Of a stretch of 64,000 nt of DNA, positions 49,985 to 58,549 are shown piece after piece (position 1 is the stretch's first letter; every line of letters starts with the position of its first letter). Both the position numbers and the translations under genes were made by a program. The DNA comes from an uncultured Oscillospiraceae bacterium. GTDB taxonomy: Bacteria > Bacillota > Clostridia > Oscillospirales > Acutalibacteraceae. The stretch spans positions 1 to 64,000 of the forward strand of contig CABUKB010000002.1 in NCBI GenBank assembly GCA_902492045.1, given 5' to 3'. The notes beneath the pieces are model-generated. The model was not told where the DNA came from. It searched no databases and saw only the letters and a list, made by a program, of their open reading frames with translations.

Positions 49985-50203
49985 TCAGCCTTGGTCGTCT
50001 TCTGCGGTATGGCGGGGGACAATCAATTTATATTCCCCGTTTGAAAAATCCTGAATGGCCATGCTGACCGGCTTTTCAGTCAAGATGATGTTTTCCGCCT
50101 CGGCCTTTTCCGCTATGTCTCGGGCTCTCTTGGCGATTCCAACTACCACAGCGTAACGGCTTTCTTTTCCCTTGAGTTTCTCGATATCAGTTGGCCTGAG
50201 CAT
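49985..50203 (-). CDS. rpoZ: RNA polymerase omega subunit
   Basis: A 72-residue omega subunit, MLRPTDIEKLKGKESRYAVV followed by GIAKRARDI and the conserved EKPVSMAIQDFSNGEY. It aids assembly of RNA polymerase. Its ATG overlaps the end of gmk by 17 bases; GGAGG is nine bases upstream. coaBC, which follows in B. subtilis, is absent. Confidence 0.95.
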   Translation of the reverse strand: MLRPTDIEKLKGKESRYAVVVGIAKRARDIAEKAEAENIILTEKPVSMAIQDFSNGEYKLIVPRHTAEDDQG

Positions 50204-50816
50204 CCTGCAATACCTCCAAAACAGTTTTTTCCATGCGGCTGTACCGCATTTTCTCAGCGTCGATAATCGTATTGATCCGCTTTACGGCCGATGCCACCTC
50301 ATCGTTGAGGACCACATAATCATAGCGAAAAGCGCGGGCGAGTTCCCGTTTCGCCACCGTCATCCGGCTACGGATCGTTTCCTCATTCTCTGTGCCTCGT
50401 TCCCGCAGGCGGCGTTCCAATTCCTCCATCGAGGGAATGGTGATAAAAATTGATACCAGGTCGGAGCGGTGGTCCATCACCTGCTCTGCCCCCTGCACTT
50501 CGATTTCCAGCAGCACATTTTTCCCTTCCGCCAGCCACTTTTTAATGGATTCTTCCGGTGTTCCGTAATAGTTTCCATTATAGCTGGCATATTCCAAAAG
50601 GGAATCGGTGGAGATCATTTTCTCAAACTCATCCCGGGTACGAAAAAAGTAATGAATCCCATCTATCTCGCCGGGCCGGGGCTGCCGGGTAGTGACCGAA
50701 ATGGATAACACCGTGTCCTCCCGGCTCGCGAGAAGGCTTTTGATGATCGTTCCCTTTCCGGAACCGGAAGGACCCGACAAAACAATGAGCATGCCGTGAC
50801 CAGTCGGATCAGTCAT
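50187..50816 (-). CDS. gmk: Guanylate kinase
   Basis: A 209-residue kinase (MTDPTGHGMLIVLSGPSGSG) with the P-loop SGPSGSGKGT, GMP-binding TTRQPRPGEIDGIHYFF and the lid region SMEELERRLRERGTE. It phosphorylates GMP to GDP. Its start overlaps the remA stop by eight bases; a later ATG (MLIVLSGPS) is a possible alternative. Confidence 0.95.
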   Translation of the reverse strand: MTDPTGHGMLIVLSGPSGSGKGTIIKSLLASREDTVLSISVTTRQPRPGEIDGIHYFFRTRDEFEKMISTDSLLEYASYNGNYYGTPEESIKKWLAEGKNVLLEIEVQGAEQVMDHRSDLVSIFITIPSMEELERRLRERGTENEETIRSRMTVAKRELARAFRYDYVVLNDEVASAVKRINTIIDAEKMRYSRMEKTVLEVLQDAQAN

Positions 50817-51081
50817 CCTCTTCCATATCCTCCTCATCTTCGGTATCCCGGTCGTTCAGCCGGTTGGCCACTGTCTCCGGCTGGACTGCCGAAAGGATCA
50901 CATGATCGCTATCCGTGACGAGGACCGCTCTTGTACGGCGGCCATAAGTGGCATCAATCAGGGTTCCCCGGTCCTTCGCATCCTGGATGATCCGTTTGAT
51001 AGGGGCCGATTCGGGGCTGACAATAGCCACCAGCCGATTGGCCGAGACCATGTTGCCGAATCCGATGTTAATCAGTTTCAT
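50809..51081 (-). CDS. remA: RemA/DUF370 DNA-binding regulator
   Basis: A 90-residue protein, MKLINIGFGNMVSANRLVAI with SPESAPIKRIIQDAKDRG and YGRRTRAVLVTDSDHVILS. RemA activates biofilm matrix and osmotic genes in B. subtilis and forms ring-like oligomers. The acidic tail (DRDTEDEEDMEEDD) is longer than usual. Conserved position between yicC and gmk. Confidence 0.94.
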   Translation of the reverse strand: MKLINIGFGNMVSANRLVAIVSPESAPIKRIIQDAKDRGTLIDATYGRRTRAVLVTDSDHVILSAVQPETVANRLNDRDTEDEEDMEEDD

Positions 51082-51100
51082 GCGCGCATCCTTCCCTGTC

Positions 51101-51979
51101 CTATTCGATATTTTGAATCTGTTCCCGTATTTTCTCGATTTCGGCTTTCATATCGACCACCACGCGGGCCAGCGTCACATCCTGGGCTTTGGACCCAATG
51201 GTGTTGGTTTCCCGGTTGATTTCTTGAACCAAAAAATCCAGCTTCCGCCCGACGGCCTCATCGCCGTCCAGCATCTGTTCCAATTGGTCGAGATGGCTGC
51301 GCAGGCGGACGGTTTCCTCCGCTACAGCAATCTTATCCGCAAAAAGCGCGGCCTCAGTCAACAGCCTTTGTTCATCCACGGTTGCCGTGTTGAGCAGCTC
51401 CCGCATCCGGGTCTCCACTTTTTCCATATGTTCCCGCACGGTTTGCGGGGAACGGTCTTCCACTTTCGACACATTTTCCAGAATCAGACGGCGGCGATTC
51501 CGAATATCCTCCCGCAGACGCGCCCCCTCTGTCTCTCTCATGGCACAAAACCGCTGAGCGGCCTCGTCCACGACTTCCCGTACCGCCACCCATACCGATT
51601 CCTCATCTTCCGGAGCCCGGTGAACGCTGATGACATCTGGAAACCGGGCGATATCCATAAGGCTGTATGTGCCGTCCGTCATTTCCAGCCCCTCTCTCAA
51701 CTCCAGAAGGGCTTGCCGGTAACTCTTGGCCAAAGACAGATTGACGGTTACATCTCCCCCCTCTTTTTCAAGCGGGTCGATATAAACAAATACGTCCAGT
51801 TTGCCTCTGGAAACATATTTCTGCAGATACGACTTGAGTTTGTCATCCAGAAAACCATACGCGCGCTGCAAACGGGACGAATACTCGTAATACCGGTGGT
51901 TGACCGATTTGAGTTCCACGGTAATATCCATGCCGGAGACCGTTTTTTGGCAGCGACCGAATCCAGTCATACTTCTGAT
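51101..51979 (-). CDS. YicC family endoribonuclease
   Basis: A 292-residue protein with N-terminal LIRSMTGFGRC and C-terminal DFLVQEINRETNTIGSKAQD, both diagnostic of the YicC/YloC family. Some members are ring-shaped RNases that act on sRNA or mRNA. I start at TTG 51979 (GGAGG eight bases upstream), which gives the canonical family beginning; longer readings start inside the leader. First gene of the long minus-strand cluster. Confidence 0.9.
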   Translation of the reverse strand: MRSMTGFGRCQKTVSGMDITVELKSVNHRYYEYSSRLQRAYGFLDDKLKSYLQKYVSRGKLDVFVYIDPLEKEGGDVTVNLSLAKSYRQALLELREGLEMTDGTYSLMDIARFPDVISVHRAPEDEESVWVAVREVVDEAAQRFCAMRETEGARLREDIRNRRRLILENVSKVEDRSPQTVREHMEKVETRMRELLNTATVDEQRLLTEAALFADKIAVAEETVRLRSHLDQLEQMLDGDEAVGRKLDFLVQEINRETNTIGSKAQDVTLARVVVDMKAEIEKIREQIQNIE

Positions 51980-52024
51980 CAAAGGCCATGCCTCCTCTCT
52001 CCTGTAGTCTGAGGAAATAGACAA

Positions 52025-52050
52025 ACGAAAGCCCCATTTGGGGCTTTCGT
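52025..52050 (-). terminator. Terminator of the transcarboxylase-like operon
   Basis: On the minus strand ACGAAAGCCCC pairs perfectly with GGGGCTTTCGT over a four-base loop and runs into TTGTCT, directly after the OadA-like gene. Confidence 0.85.
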
Positions 52051-52063
52051 GCAGGGTTTTCCC

Positions 52064-53464
52064 TTAGACAGGATGGACCTTTTCCTCAACATGGAGATGA
52101 TCTCCATCAATATGGTATTTATCGTTGCGGCGCTTTTCGAAGAATTTGACCGCCACCTGCCCGAACTGGGCATAAGTCAGCACGTCCTCCTCCTGCTCAT
52201 ACCATTCCTTCATCTCATCCCGCATTTTGTCCAGTTCGGGTTCAAGGCGATCAGCCGGACGACAGGTGATCGGTTCCTCGTCGCCGATGATTTTCTTGAT
52301 GAACTCAGGTTTGATCGGCACAGGAGTGGCACCATATTCGCCCCGGACCAATCCTTTGAATTCCTTTGTCACCATTTTATAGCGTTCTCCGCCGATGATA
52401 TTGAAAACCGCTTGTGTGCCGACGATTTGCGAGGAGGGAGTGACCAACGGCGGATAACCGGCGTCCTCACGCACACGCGGCACTTCCTGGAGCACTTCCT
52501 CGAGCTTGTCTTCCTTACCGGCTTGCTTGAGCTGGCTGACCAGATTGGACAGCATACCGCCCGGCACCTGATAGATCAAAGCGTTGGTGTCCACTTCCAG
52601 CATTTTGGGATTGAGAAGACCGTTATCCAAATATTTTTTACGCAGGGTCCGAAAATAGGCGCTGATCTCACTGAGTTTTTTCAAATCCAGGCCCGTATCG
52701 TAGGGGGTGCCCTGCAGAGCGGCCACCATCGACTCGGTTGCCGGATGAGAGGTGCCGAGTGCCAGAGGAGACATAGCGGTATCAATGACATCGGCGCCCG
52801 CCTCAATCGCCTTAATCATCACCATGTCGGCAATACCGGCGGTGAAATGGGAATGAAGCTGGATCGGGATTTTAACGGTTTCCTTGATCGCTTTGACCAA
52901 ATCATAGGTTTCATAGGGAACCAGCAGGCCCGCCATATCTTTGATACAAATGGAATCGGCCCCCGTCTCCTCAATAGCCTTGGCGTATTGGACGAAATAT
53001 TCGATGTTGTGGACCGGGCTGGTGGTGTAAGACATGGCCACCTGTACATGGGCCCCTTGTTCCTTTTTCGCTGCCCGAATCGAGGTTTCCAAATTTCGAA
53101 TATCGTTGAGCGCATCAAAAATACGAATGACGCCTATCCCATTCGCTACGGATTTCTGCACAAAATACTCGACAACATCGTCGGCATAATGCCGATAACC
53201 CAGCATGTTCTGTCCACGGAAAAGCATTTGCAACGGTGTTTTAGGCATATGCTTTTTTAAGGTGCGAAGCCGTTCCCAGGGGTCCTCCCCAAGGAACCGC
53301 AGGCAGGCGTCGAAAGTGGCGCCGCCCCAGCATTCTAACGAATGGAAACCAATGTCGTCGAGTTTCTCCAGTACCGGCAGCATTTCCTCTGTCGTCATGC
53401 GGGTGGCAATCAGCGACTGATGCGCATCCCGCAGGACGGTTTCCGTAATTCCGACTTTCGCCAA
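52064..53464 (-). CDS. Oxaloacetate/pyruvate carboxyltransferase (OadA-like, 5S-type)
   Basis: A 466-residue carboxyltransferase that moves CO2 between biotin and pyruvate/oxaloacetate. The TIM-barrel motifs are AKVGITETVLRDAHQS, ECWGGATFDACLRFL, catalytic Lys in CIKDMAGLL and the metal His pair QLHSHFTAG. It lacks the fused biotin domain of OadA from Klebsiella and so resembles the 5S subunit of transcarboxylase. I choose TTG 53464 as start (AAGGAG seven bases upstream), giving the usual AKVGITETVL beginning. Downstream of a separate biotin carrier gene. Confidence 0.92.
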   Translation of the reverse strand: MAKVGITETVLRDAHQSLIATRMTTEEMLPVLEKLDDIGFHSLECWGGATFDACLRFLGEDPWERLRTLKKHMPKTPLQMLFRGQNMLGYRHYADDVVEYFVQKSVANGIGVIRIFDALNDIRNLETSIRAAKKEQGAHVQVAMSYTTSPVHNIEYFVQYAKAIEETGADSICIKDMAGLLVPYETYDLVKAIKETVKIPIQLHSHFTAGIADMVMIKAIEAGADVIDTAMSPLALGTSHPATESMVAALQGTPYDTGLDLKKLSEISAYFRTLRKKYLDNGLLNPKMLEVDTNALIYQVPGGMLSNLVSQLKQAGKEDKLEEVLQEVPRVREDAGYPPLVTPSSQIVGTQAVFNIIGGERYKMVTKEFKGLVRGEYGATPVPIKPEFIKKIIGDEEPITCRPADRLEPELDKMRDEMKEWYEQEEDVLTYAQFGQVAVKFFEKRRNDKYHIDGDHLHVEEKVHPV

Positions 53465-53501
53465 ACCGATCACTCCTTTTCTAACTCACGCCAGGGCGCG
53501 C

Positions 53502-53924
53502 TTACTGCAGAGAGACAAGCAGCTTGCCGGAATCCACGCTCTCGCCCTTGTTCACATGCACTCCTACCACAACGCCGTCATGGGGAGACATGATCTCATT
53601 TTCCATCTTCATGGCTTCCAAGATCAGCAGGACCTGGCCTTTCGTCACCGGATCGCCGGCTTTGACCAAGACATTGACGATATTGCCGGGCATAGGGGCA
53701 TTGATGGTCTCAGCGCCCGCCGGAGCCGTGGCCGTTGCTGCGGGTGCCGGAGCCGGCACATCCTCGGAAACCGGAGCCGCCGGCGCTGCAACAGGGGCCG
53801 GGGCCGGTGCAGCCGGAATAGGCGCGGCGGCAACAGGAGCAGGAGCCGCCACACCGCCTCCACCTATCTCCTCTACCTGAACGTCATACGCATTGCCATT
53901 CACCGTAATCTGAAAACGTTTCAT
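53502..53924 (-). CDS. Biotin carrier protein (1.3S-type)
   Basis: A 140-residue biotin carrier. MKRFQITVNGNAYDVQVEEI is followed by a 60-residue Ala/Pro-rich hinge and the biotinyl domain with the acceptor Lys in EAMKMENEI (about residue 108). The ATG at 53924 has GAAAGG nine bases upstream. The hinge would let the biotin arm swing between the two flanking carboxyltransferases. Confidence 0.95.
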   Translation of the reverse strand: MKRFQITVNGNAYDVQVEEIGGGGVAAPAPVAAAPIPAAPAPAPVAAPAAPVSEDVPAPAPAATATAPAGAETINAPMPGNIVNVLVKAGDPVTKGQVLLILEAMKMENEIMSPHDGVVVGVHVNKGESVDSGKLLVSLQ

Positions 53925-53980
53925 AGCGATCATGCCTTTCTATAGTAGATTCAAATACACGAAAAACTTTATTTCTTTCT

Positions 53981-55297
53981 TTAGAGAACCACGTTGATAT
54001 GCTTCTTGGGAAGGCGGGAAACCCTTTTACCAGATAGCATATCCAAAAGCGCGGTGATTTTGTTTTTGGTTTCCTCAGTGGTCACAACGTCGGTTAGATA
54101 ACCGCCGGCGGCCGCCTTCAAAGGCGAACCTTCTTCTGCGGCATATTCAGCCGCCAGAGCCTCTCGGTCGGACGTGGGATCCTGCATAGCGGCCAAACGG
54201 TCCCGCCAGAGAATCTGAACCGCCGTTTCGGGAGACAGAGGTGAGATAACCGCCTGCGGCCAAGCAAGTACTGCATCGGCACCGGCGAGCTTGCCGGCAA
54301 CCGCGATATAGACCGGACCATAGGCTTTGCCGGTAATGATGCTGATTTTGGCAGTGGTGGCCTCAGCATACGCCTGAGAAATCTTGGCGGCGCCCTCCAC
54401 CCCTTGGAATCCGGCTGCGTCCACAAAGGTCAGGACCGGCAGGGAAAAGGCATCGCAAAGGCGCACAAAGCGGGCCGTCCGGGAAGCTGTACGGTCACAG
54501 ATAGCCTCTCCCGACAGCGTGACGATGCCGCAGACCACACCGTCCACCTGGCCGAAAGCTGTCTTGCAGGCAGAATTGTCGGACAGCAGCAATAAAGTAC
54601 CGGGGTCGGCCACGGCGGCGGGGCAATCCGCTGTATCCGCACACACCCCCATCGGGGCCGCCGCATTTTCATAGACGGGCGGGGCGGACAGATTGTTCGA
54701 AGGCAGATAGGAAAGCAGTGCTTTCGCTTTTTCCAGGGCCTCCGTCTCGTCCCGGGCAAGGACATCGGCTTGGCCGCCTTCGCCGTCCTTGCTCAGATAA
54801 TAAGAGCCGCCTTCCACCATGACCACCAAGTCCGATGTGGCAGCGACCAAGGCTGAGGTGCCGACACAGGCGCCGGTGATTACCGCGATCTGAGGGACAA
54901 CCCCCGACAGGCTGTTGGAAGAAAACAGGATCTGGGCGATAGCCTCCATCGCGTCCATCCCCTCGCCCAGCTTTGCACCGTCGCTGTCGAAAAAGCCGAC
55001 GATAGGCGCGCCGTTCTGGGCCGCCAACTCATAAATTTTAGAAATTTTGGCCGCCTGTGCCTTGCCGATAGCCCCGCTGCACACCGTTTTATCCTGGGCA
55101 AACGCATAAGCCGGCATCCCGCCGACCAGGCCGTAACCGGCGGCGGCTTCCGCAGGCTTGTCCCCATCCATGGCCAACCGGTCGATTTCCACAAAGGTTC
55201 CCTCGTCGAAAAACCGCCCGAGCAAAGCCCGCGCCTGAGATTGGCCGCTGACGGCGGCCGCTTCAGCCAGTTTTTCCAGCGGATTCTGCATACTCAT
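53981..55297 (-). CDS. CoA-dependent carboxyltransferase (MmdA/12S-like)
   Basis: A 438-residue crotonase-fold carboxyltransferase, shorter and more divergent than the 500-520-residue MmdA/PccB/12S proteins. N-terminal half: GAPIVGFFDSDGAKLGEGMD, oxyanion-type ITGACVGTSALVAATSD; C-terminal half: TFVDAAGFQGVEGAAK and KAYGPVYIAVAGKLAGAD. It should load or unload carboxyl groups on a CoA thioester. First gene of a three-gene operon with the biotin carrier and the pyruvate carboxyltransferase. GGAGG seven bases before ATG. Confidence 0.87.
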   Translation of the reverse strand: MSMQNPLEKLAEAAAVSGQSQARALLGRFFDEGTFVEIDRLAMDGDKPAEAAAGYGLVGGMPAYAFAQDKTVCSGAIGKAQAAKISKIYELAAQNGAPIVGFFDSDGAKLGEGMDAMEAIAQILFSSNSLSGVVPQIAVITGACVGTSALVAATSDLVVMVEGGSYYLSKDGEGGQADVLARDETEALEKAKALLSYLPSNNLSAPPVYENAAAPMGVCADTADCPAAVADPGTLLLLSDNSACKTAFGQVDGVVCGIVTLSGEAICDRTASRTARFVRLCDAFSLPVLTFVDAAGFQGVEGAAKISQAYAEATTAKISIITGKAYGPVYIAVAGKLAGADAVLAWPQAVISPLSPETAVQILWRDRLAAMQDPTSDREALAAEYAAEEGSPLKAAAGGYLTDVVTTEETKNKITALLDMLSGKRVSRLPKKHINVVL

Positions 55298-55410
55298 GTC
55301 CTTACCTCCGAGTGTTGATTCGCATGTTCACGGATTTTGACCTGGAAGCGCACAGGGAAGAACGGAGCTTTATATTCAGCCCACTCTCCCCCATATTACA
55401 AATTGGTTTT

Positions 55411-55439
55411 ATTATACTGCAATTTCAACCGGTTGACAA
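55411..55439 (-). promoter_or_regulatory. Near-consensus promoter of the transcarboxylase-like operon
   Basis: On the minus strand TTGTCA (55434-55439), 17 bp, TATAAT (55411-55416); five of six and six of six matches. The leader to the ATG at 55297 is about 110 bases, without a recognised riboswitch. Confidence 0.85.
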
Positions 55440-55466
55440 CTATTTTATTGGTAAGGCGGTAAAAAA

Positions 55467-55832
55467 TTATGCATGGCAGGGACGATGGCAAAACTCCGAC
55501 AGGGAAACGACCCGTTTTTCACCGCCATCGCAGTCAAAATGCAACCGGTCCAGGATAGGGAACAATGCCGGCACTTGACAGGACGCCTTCAAGATCCCCC
55601 GGTTATAAGCCGAAAAGAGCGCTGTGCGGATCAACCCCTCCAAAACGATATCCTCTTGCGCCTTTGCAGCCAAAAGCTGTATTTCACCGTCTTGGGTATC
55701 GGTCAGCAGCCAACCCGCTTCCCGCTCGCGTTCTCGGGCAATAAAACCGCTTATCTCACCGTGCAGGCCGATGCCGGTGCTGGTTGCAAGCCGCATTACC
55801 TGATCCTTATCGGCCGCCGTGATGGTAAGCAT
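55467..55832 (-). CDS. Small hypothetical protein, possibly GNAT-fold
   Basis: A 121-residue protein. The stretch EGLIRTALFSAYNRGILKAS followed by PALFPILDRLHF resembles the C-terminal half of small GNAT acetyltransferases, but the acetyl-CoA loop is not visible, so I do not assign a function. ATG at 55832 overlaps the end of rluB by 26 bases with AAGGGGG five bases upstream, so the two are coupled. Confidence 0.6.
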   Translation of the reverse strand: MLTITAADKDQVMRLATSTGIGLHGEISGFIAREREREAGWLLTDTQDGEIQLLAAKAQEDIVLEGLIRTALFSAYNRGILKASCQVPALFPILDRLHFDCDGGEKRVVSLSEFCHRPCHA

Positions 55833-56622
55833 GATGACCCCCTTCTTTTCCCTGCTTGATGTAGGAAGAGGCGATTTTCTTTTCTACTTTTGACGCCACC
55901 AACAGATCCCGCACTTCTTTTGGTTTCAAGTGCCGCCACTTTCCTATGGGGAGCATGCCCAGTTTGACCGAACCAACTGCGACTCGGCGCAGCCGGACCA
56001 CTTCCAGGCCCAGTTCCTCACACATGCGCCGGATTTGACGGTTGCGCCCTTCATACAAAACAATCTGCGCCACCGTTCTGGGCGGAAAGCCGGTTCCTCC
56101 CGGCTCAAAAGAGACGATGTCGAATTCCGCCGGTGCGGTCTTTTTCCCGTCGAGAGGCATCCCTTCCCGGAAACGCCGCATCTGATCGGACGTGACTTCC
56201 GCCCGCAGGGTGACGCGGTAAATTTTCGGGATATGGGCGGCGGGGTGCATCATCGCATTGGCAAAATCCCCGTCGTTCGTCAACAACAGAAGCCCCTCGG
56301 AATCACGGTCCAGCCGGCCGACGGGAAAAACGCGCGTCCCTGCGTCTTTTACCAATTCAGCGACGCATCGACGCCCTTTTTCATCGCAAAGCGTCGTCAC
56401 CACTCCGCGCGGCTTGTTCAGCATGAGATAAACGCCCGCTTCAGGCGGGGGCAGCTTTTTGCCGGAGATGGTGACAAGATCCTTATAGGGATCCGCGCTG
56501 TCTCCCAATCCGGCAGGGCGGCCGTTGACACGGACCTTGCCCTGTTTAATCAGTTCTTCCGCTTTGCGTCTCGAGGCCACGCCCCGCTCAGACAGCAGCT
56601 TTTGCAAACGTATCCGCGTCAT
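55807..56622 (-). CDS. rluB: 23S rRNA pseudouridine synthase RluB
   Basis: A 271-residue enzyme with an N-terminal S4 RNA-binding domain (IRLQKLLSERGVASRRKAEE) and the RsuA-family catalytic motif GRLDRDSEGLLLLTNDG, with LYEGRNRQIRRMCEELG near the end. It makes pseudouridine in 23S rRNA helix 89/92 region. The C-terminal HHAYHHGG is His-rich and coincides with the start region of the next gene. Confidence 0.93.
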   Translation of the reverse strand: MTRIRLQKLLSERGVASRRKAEELIKQGKVRVNGRPAGLGDSADPYKDLVTISGKKLPPPEAGVYLMLNKPRGVVTTLCDEKGRRCVAELVKDAGTRVFPVGRLDRDSEGLLLLTNDGDFANAMMHPAAHIPKIYRVTLRAEVTSDQMRRFREGMPLDGKKTAPAEFDIVSFEPGGTGFPPRTVAQIVLYEGRNRQIRRMCEELGLEVVRLRRVAVGSVKLGMLPIGKWRHLKPKEVRDLLVASKVEKKIASSYIKQGKEGGHHAYHHGGR

Positions 56623-56656
56623 TCTTCCCCTTCACCCTTTATAAACTTCATTCGGT

Positions 56657-57262
56657 TTATTTCCATAAATCTTCGCTCCAGTCGATCTCCTCCCGTTCCA
56701 GGAGAACCGCCCGAACCGGGGCACCGTCTGCCCCCGCAATTTTTACAGGCGCGGCAAAAAGAAAATACGTGCCCGGAGCCGCCTTAGACAAATCCAACCC
56801 CTCAAGAAGGGCTATCCCCGCCCCGAGTAACTGCCGGTGGACAGGAGCCGCGCACTCCGGCGGAGAGACCGACTGTCCCTCCACTCCGATCAGCTCGAGT
56901 TGAGCACCGGACAGCACAAACGCGGCACTCGGGCTGATCTGAACATGTCCCTTAAATAAAACCCTTGGTTTGAGCCGTGGCAGTATCTCTTCGGCCTGAG
57001 CTCCCAAAAGGAGGCCGTTTCCCTCGACCACACTGCATTCCCCCACACAGGCGGTCAGTGGGATTTCGCCGATGGTTTTTCCATCCGGGAAAAAATGCCA
57101 AGGGGCGTCCAGATGGGTGCCGTTATGCAGGCAGGCATACAAGGCCGATAGGTTGCATTCGTCCCCAAGGCGTATACGATGCAGTTCCTCCAAGCGGGGA
57201 GGCGGATCTCCCGGATAAACGGGCGCACGAAGCAAATCCCGGGTGATGTCGATACATTTCAC
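56657..57262 (-). CDS. Cyclase/kynurenine formamidase-like metal hydrolase
   Basis: A 201-residue member of the cyclase family. The metal-binding motif is HNGTHLDAPWHFF (H-x-G-T-H-x-D-A-P), with HRQLLGAGIALLEGLDLS near the end. The family includes arylformamidases and isatin or polyketide cyclase-like hydrolases, so the substrate is open. I start at the GTG at 57262 (AGGAGA nine bases upstream); the 39-residue extension is basic and unlike the family. Confidence 0.85.
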   Translation of the reverse strand: MKCIDITRDLLRAPVYPGDPPPRLEELHRIRLGDECNLSALYACLHNGTHLDAPWHFFPDGKTIGEIPLTACVGECSVVEGNGLLLGAQAEEILPRLKPRVLFKGHVQISPSAAFVLSGAQLELIGVEGQSVSPPECAAPVHRQLLGAGIALLEGLDLSKAAPGTYFLFAAPVKIAGADGAPVRAVLLEREEIDWSEDLWK

Positions 57263-57441
57263 ACCGCATTCTCTCCTTTTAGCGTCTTGCAAAATATGAG
57301 GACGCCGGTTGTTCTTCCGGACAAACCGCCGCCGTCTTTTGACTTTTTGACAGATATTTTCAAGTAAATCCGGACCCAACCTGCATATTCTAACAAAAAC
57401 GAAAAGCGGATAGGCAACCCGTCAACGGACGAAGGGAGTGG

Positions 57442-58416
57442 ATTCCAACGGCAAAACGATTCTGCCTGGCGCTCTGCGGCGCAATTTTTATGGTTTTCTT
57501 CTTTTCCCCTCTGGCTTGCTCCGGCAGTGAGCGGCTTTATACAGCTACCCGCAAATTTCTGGACGGCACCGGCGAATACCAAATCGTCATCGACGGAGGC
57601 CCCGCCTATTCGCTCACTCTTTCGGATGATGATGCTTCCGGAGTGCTGGGGCCCTATCGCCGGTATTCGGATTTTCCAGTCGTCCAGATGGATGCCGCCG
57701 TTCAGGGAGATCAAATTCTGGCTTTGCTGAGTTCCGGATATCCTGTCAACATCGGGGGACTGGAACAAACGTATAACCTGACCGATGCGGAAGCCTATCA
57801 GTTGACACAGCAGGCGCTCTGGATTCTGATGGGGCAAAGCCGCGAGTCCGAAATGGCGGATGGCACTCCTGAGCAACGCGATTATATTAAGGCCCTTCTC
57901 GAAATAGGCCGGGAGGCCATATCCGCCGAAACCCAGTTGCAAATTCAGCCGGACACCGTCTGCTTTTCGCGCACGGAGAACGATTTCCGCACCAATGTAC
58001 TCCAAAGCCACTTCCTGACATCCGGATTTTTGGACTGCTCCGAACTGCCGGATACCATACGGGTATTATCCGAAGACGGAAAGGCGCTTTCCTCACCGAT
58101 CGCCGCCGGAAGCCGTTTCCTTCTCGCTTCGGATTCCCCGGTGGAAGCCGAAACGCTGACCCTGCGGTATCTCTACCATCCTCCCGTGCTTTATCGGTAT
58201 GAGGCTTCTGAAACTTCCTCTGGAACCCTTGTAAGCGTTGGATATCAAAACGTCACCCAAAGCGTCCCCGTTCAGCTGACGGTGGAAAAGCCCGACGATA
58301 CACCCGAAAGTCAAAATCCCGGAACCGGAAACGCTTTATTGGTCACATGGGTTTTCGTTATCCTCGGGGTATGTGTTTGGCTGCTCGCCATTCTCATTCG
58401 CAGGCGCCGCTCCTGA
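57442..58416 (+). CDS. Surface protein, thioester-domain-like, sortase NPGTG anchor
   Basis: A roughly 310-325-residue secreted protein. The first ATG (57490) lies inside the signal peptide: reading upstream in frame to 57442 gives IPTAKRFCLALCGAIFMVFF, a complete signal, but no ATG/GTG/TTG is present, only an ATT after GAAGGGAG. The N-terminal domain has LLSSGYPVNIGGL and TDAEAYQLTQQALWILMG, the TQ-x-A-x-W pattern of thioester (Cys-Gln) adhesion domains, but I do not see the partner Cys. The C-terminus is NPGTG (58315-58329), a membrane helix and RRRRS, a sortase-type anchor. Confidence 0.6.
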   Translation: MPTAKRFCLALCGAIFMVFFFSPLACSGSERLYTATRKFLDGTGEYQIVIDGGPAYSLTLSDDDASGVLGPYRRYSDFPVVQMDAAVQGDQILALLSSGYPVNIGGLEQTYNLTDAEAYQLTQQALWILMGQSRESEMADGTPEQRDYIKALLEIGREAISAETQLQIQPDTVCFSRTENDFRTNVLQSHFLTSGFLDCSELPDTIRVLSEDGKALSSPIAAGSRFLLASDSPVEAETLTLRYLYHPPVLYRYEASETSSGTLVSVGYQNVTQSVPVQLTVEKPDDTPESQNPGTGNALLVTWVFVILGVCVWLLAILIRRRRS

Positions 58417-58472
58417 GCAACCGGTCAGGCCGGCAGTATGAGACCGATTGTTCATACCGATTCCTTTTTCAA

Positions 58473-58506
58473 CAAATGGCTTGAACGGAACCGTTCAAGC
58501 CATTTG
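58473..58506. terminator. Hairpin between surface protein and pfkA
   Basis: CAAATGGCTTGAACGG and its exact complement enclose only AA, a 16-bp perfect stem between two convergent genes. T-runs are weak, but position supports a shared terminator. Confidence 0.65.
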
Positions 58507-58549
58507 ATACTTACCCTTGCCGCCGGGACGCAGTACCCGGTTTTCAACA

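Noticed and set aside
52049..53260. 403-codon open frame antisense to the OadA-like gene
   Set aside because: Shadow of a highly conserved gene on the other strand; no ribosome site and low-complexity His/Phe-rich translation.
55298..55410. Possible riboswitch in the leader of the carboxyltransferase operon
   Set aside because: About 110 bases, but I find no stable alternative helices or known motif; a biotin-related control site (BirA-type dyad) was also not found.
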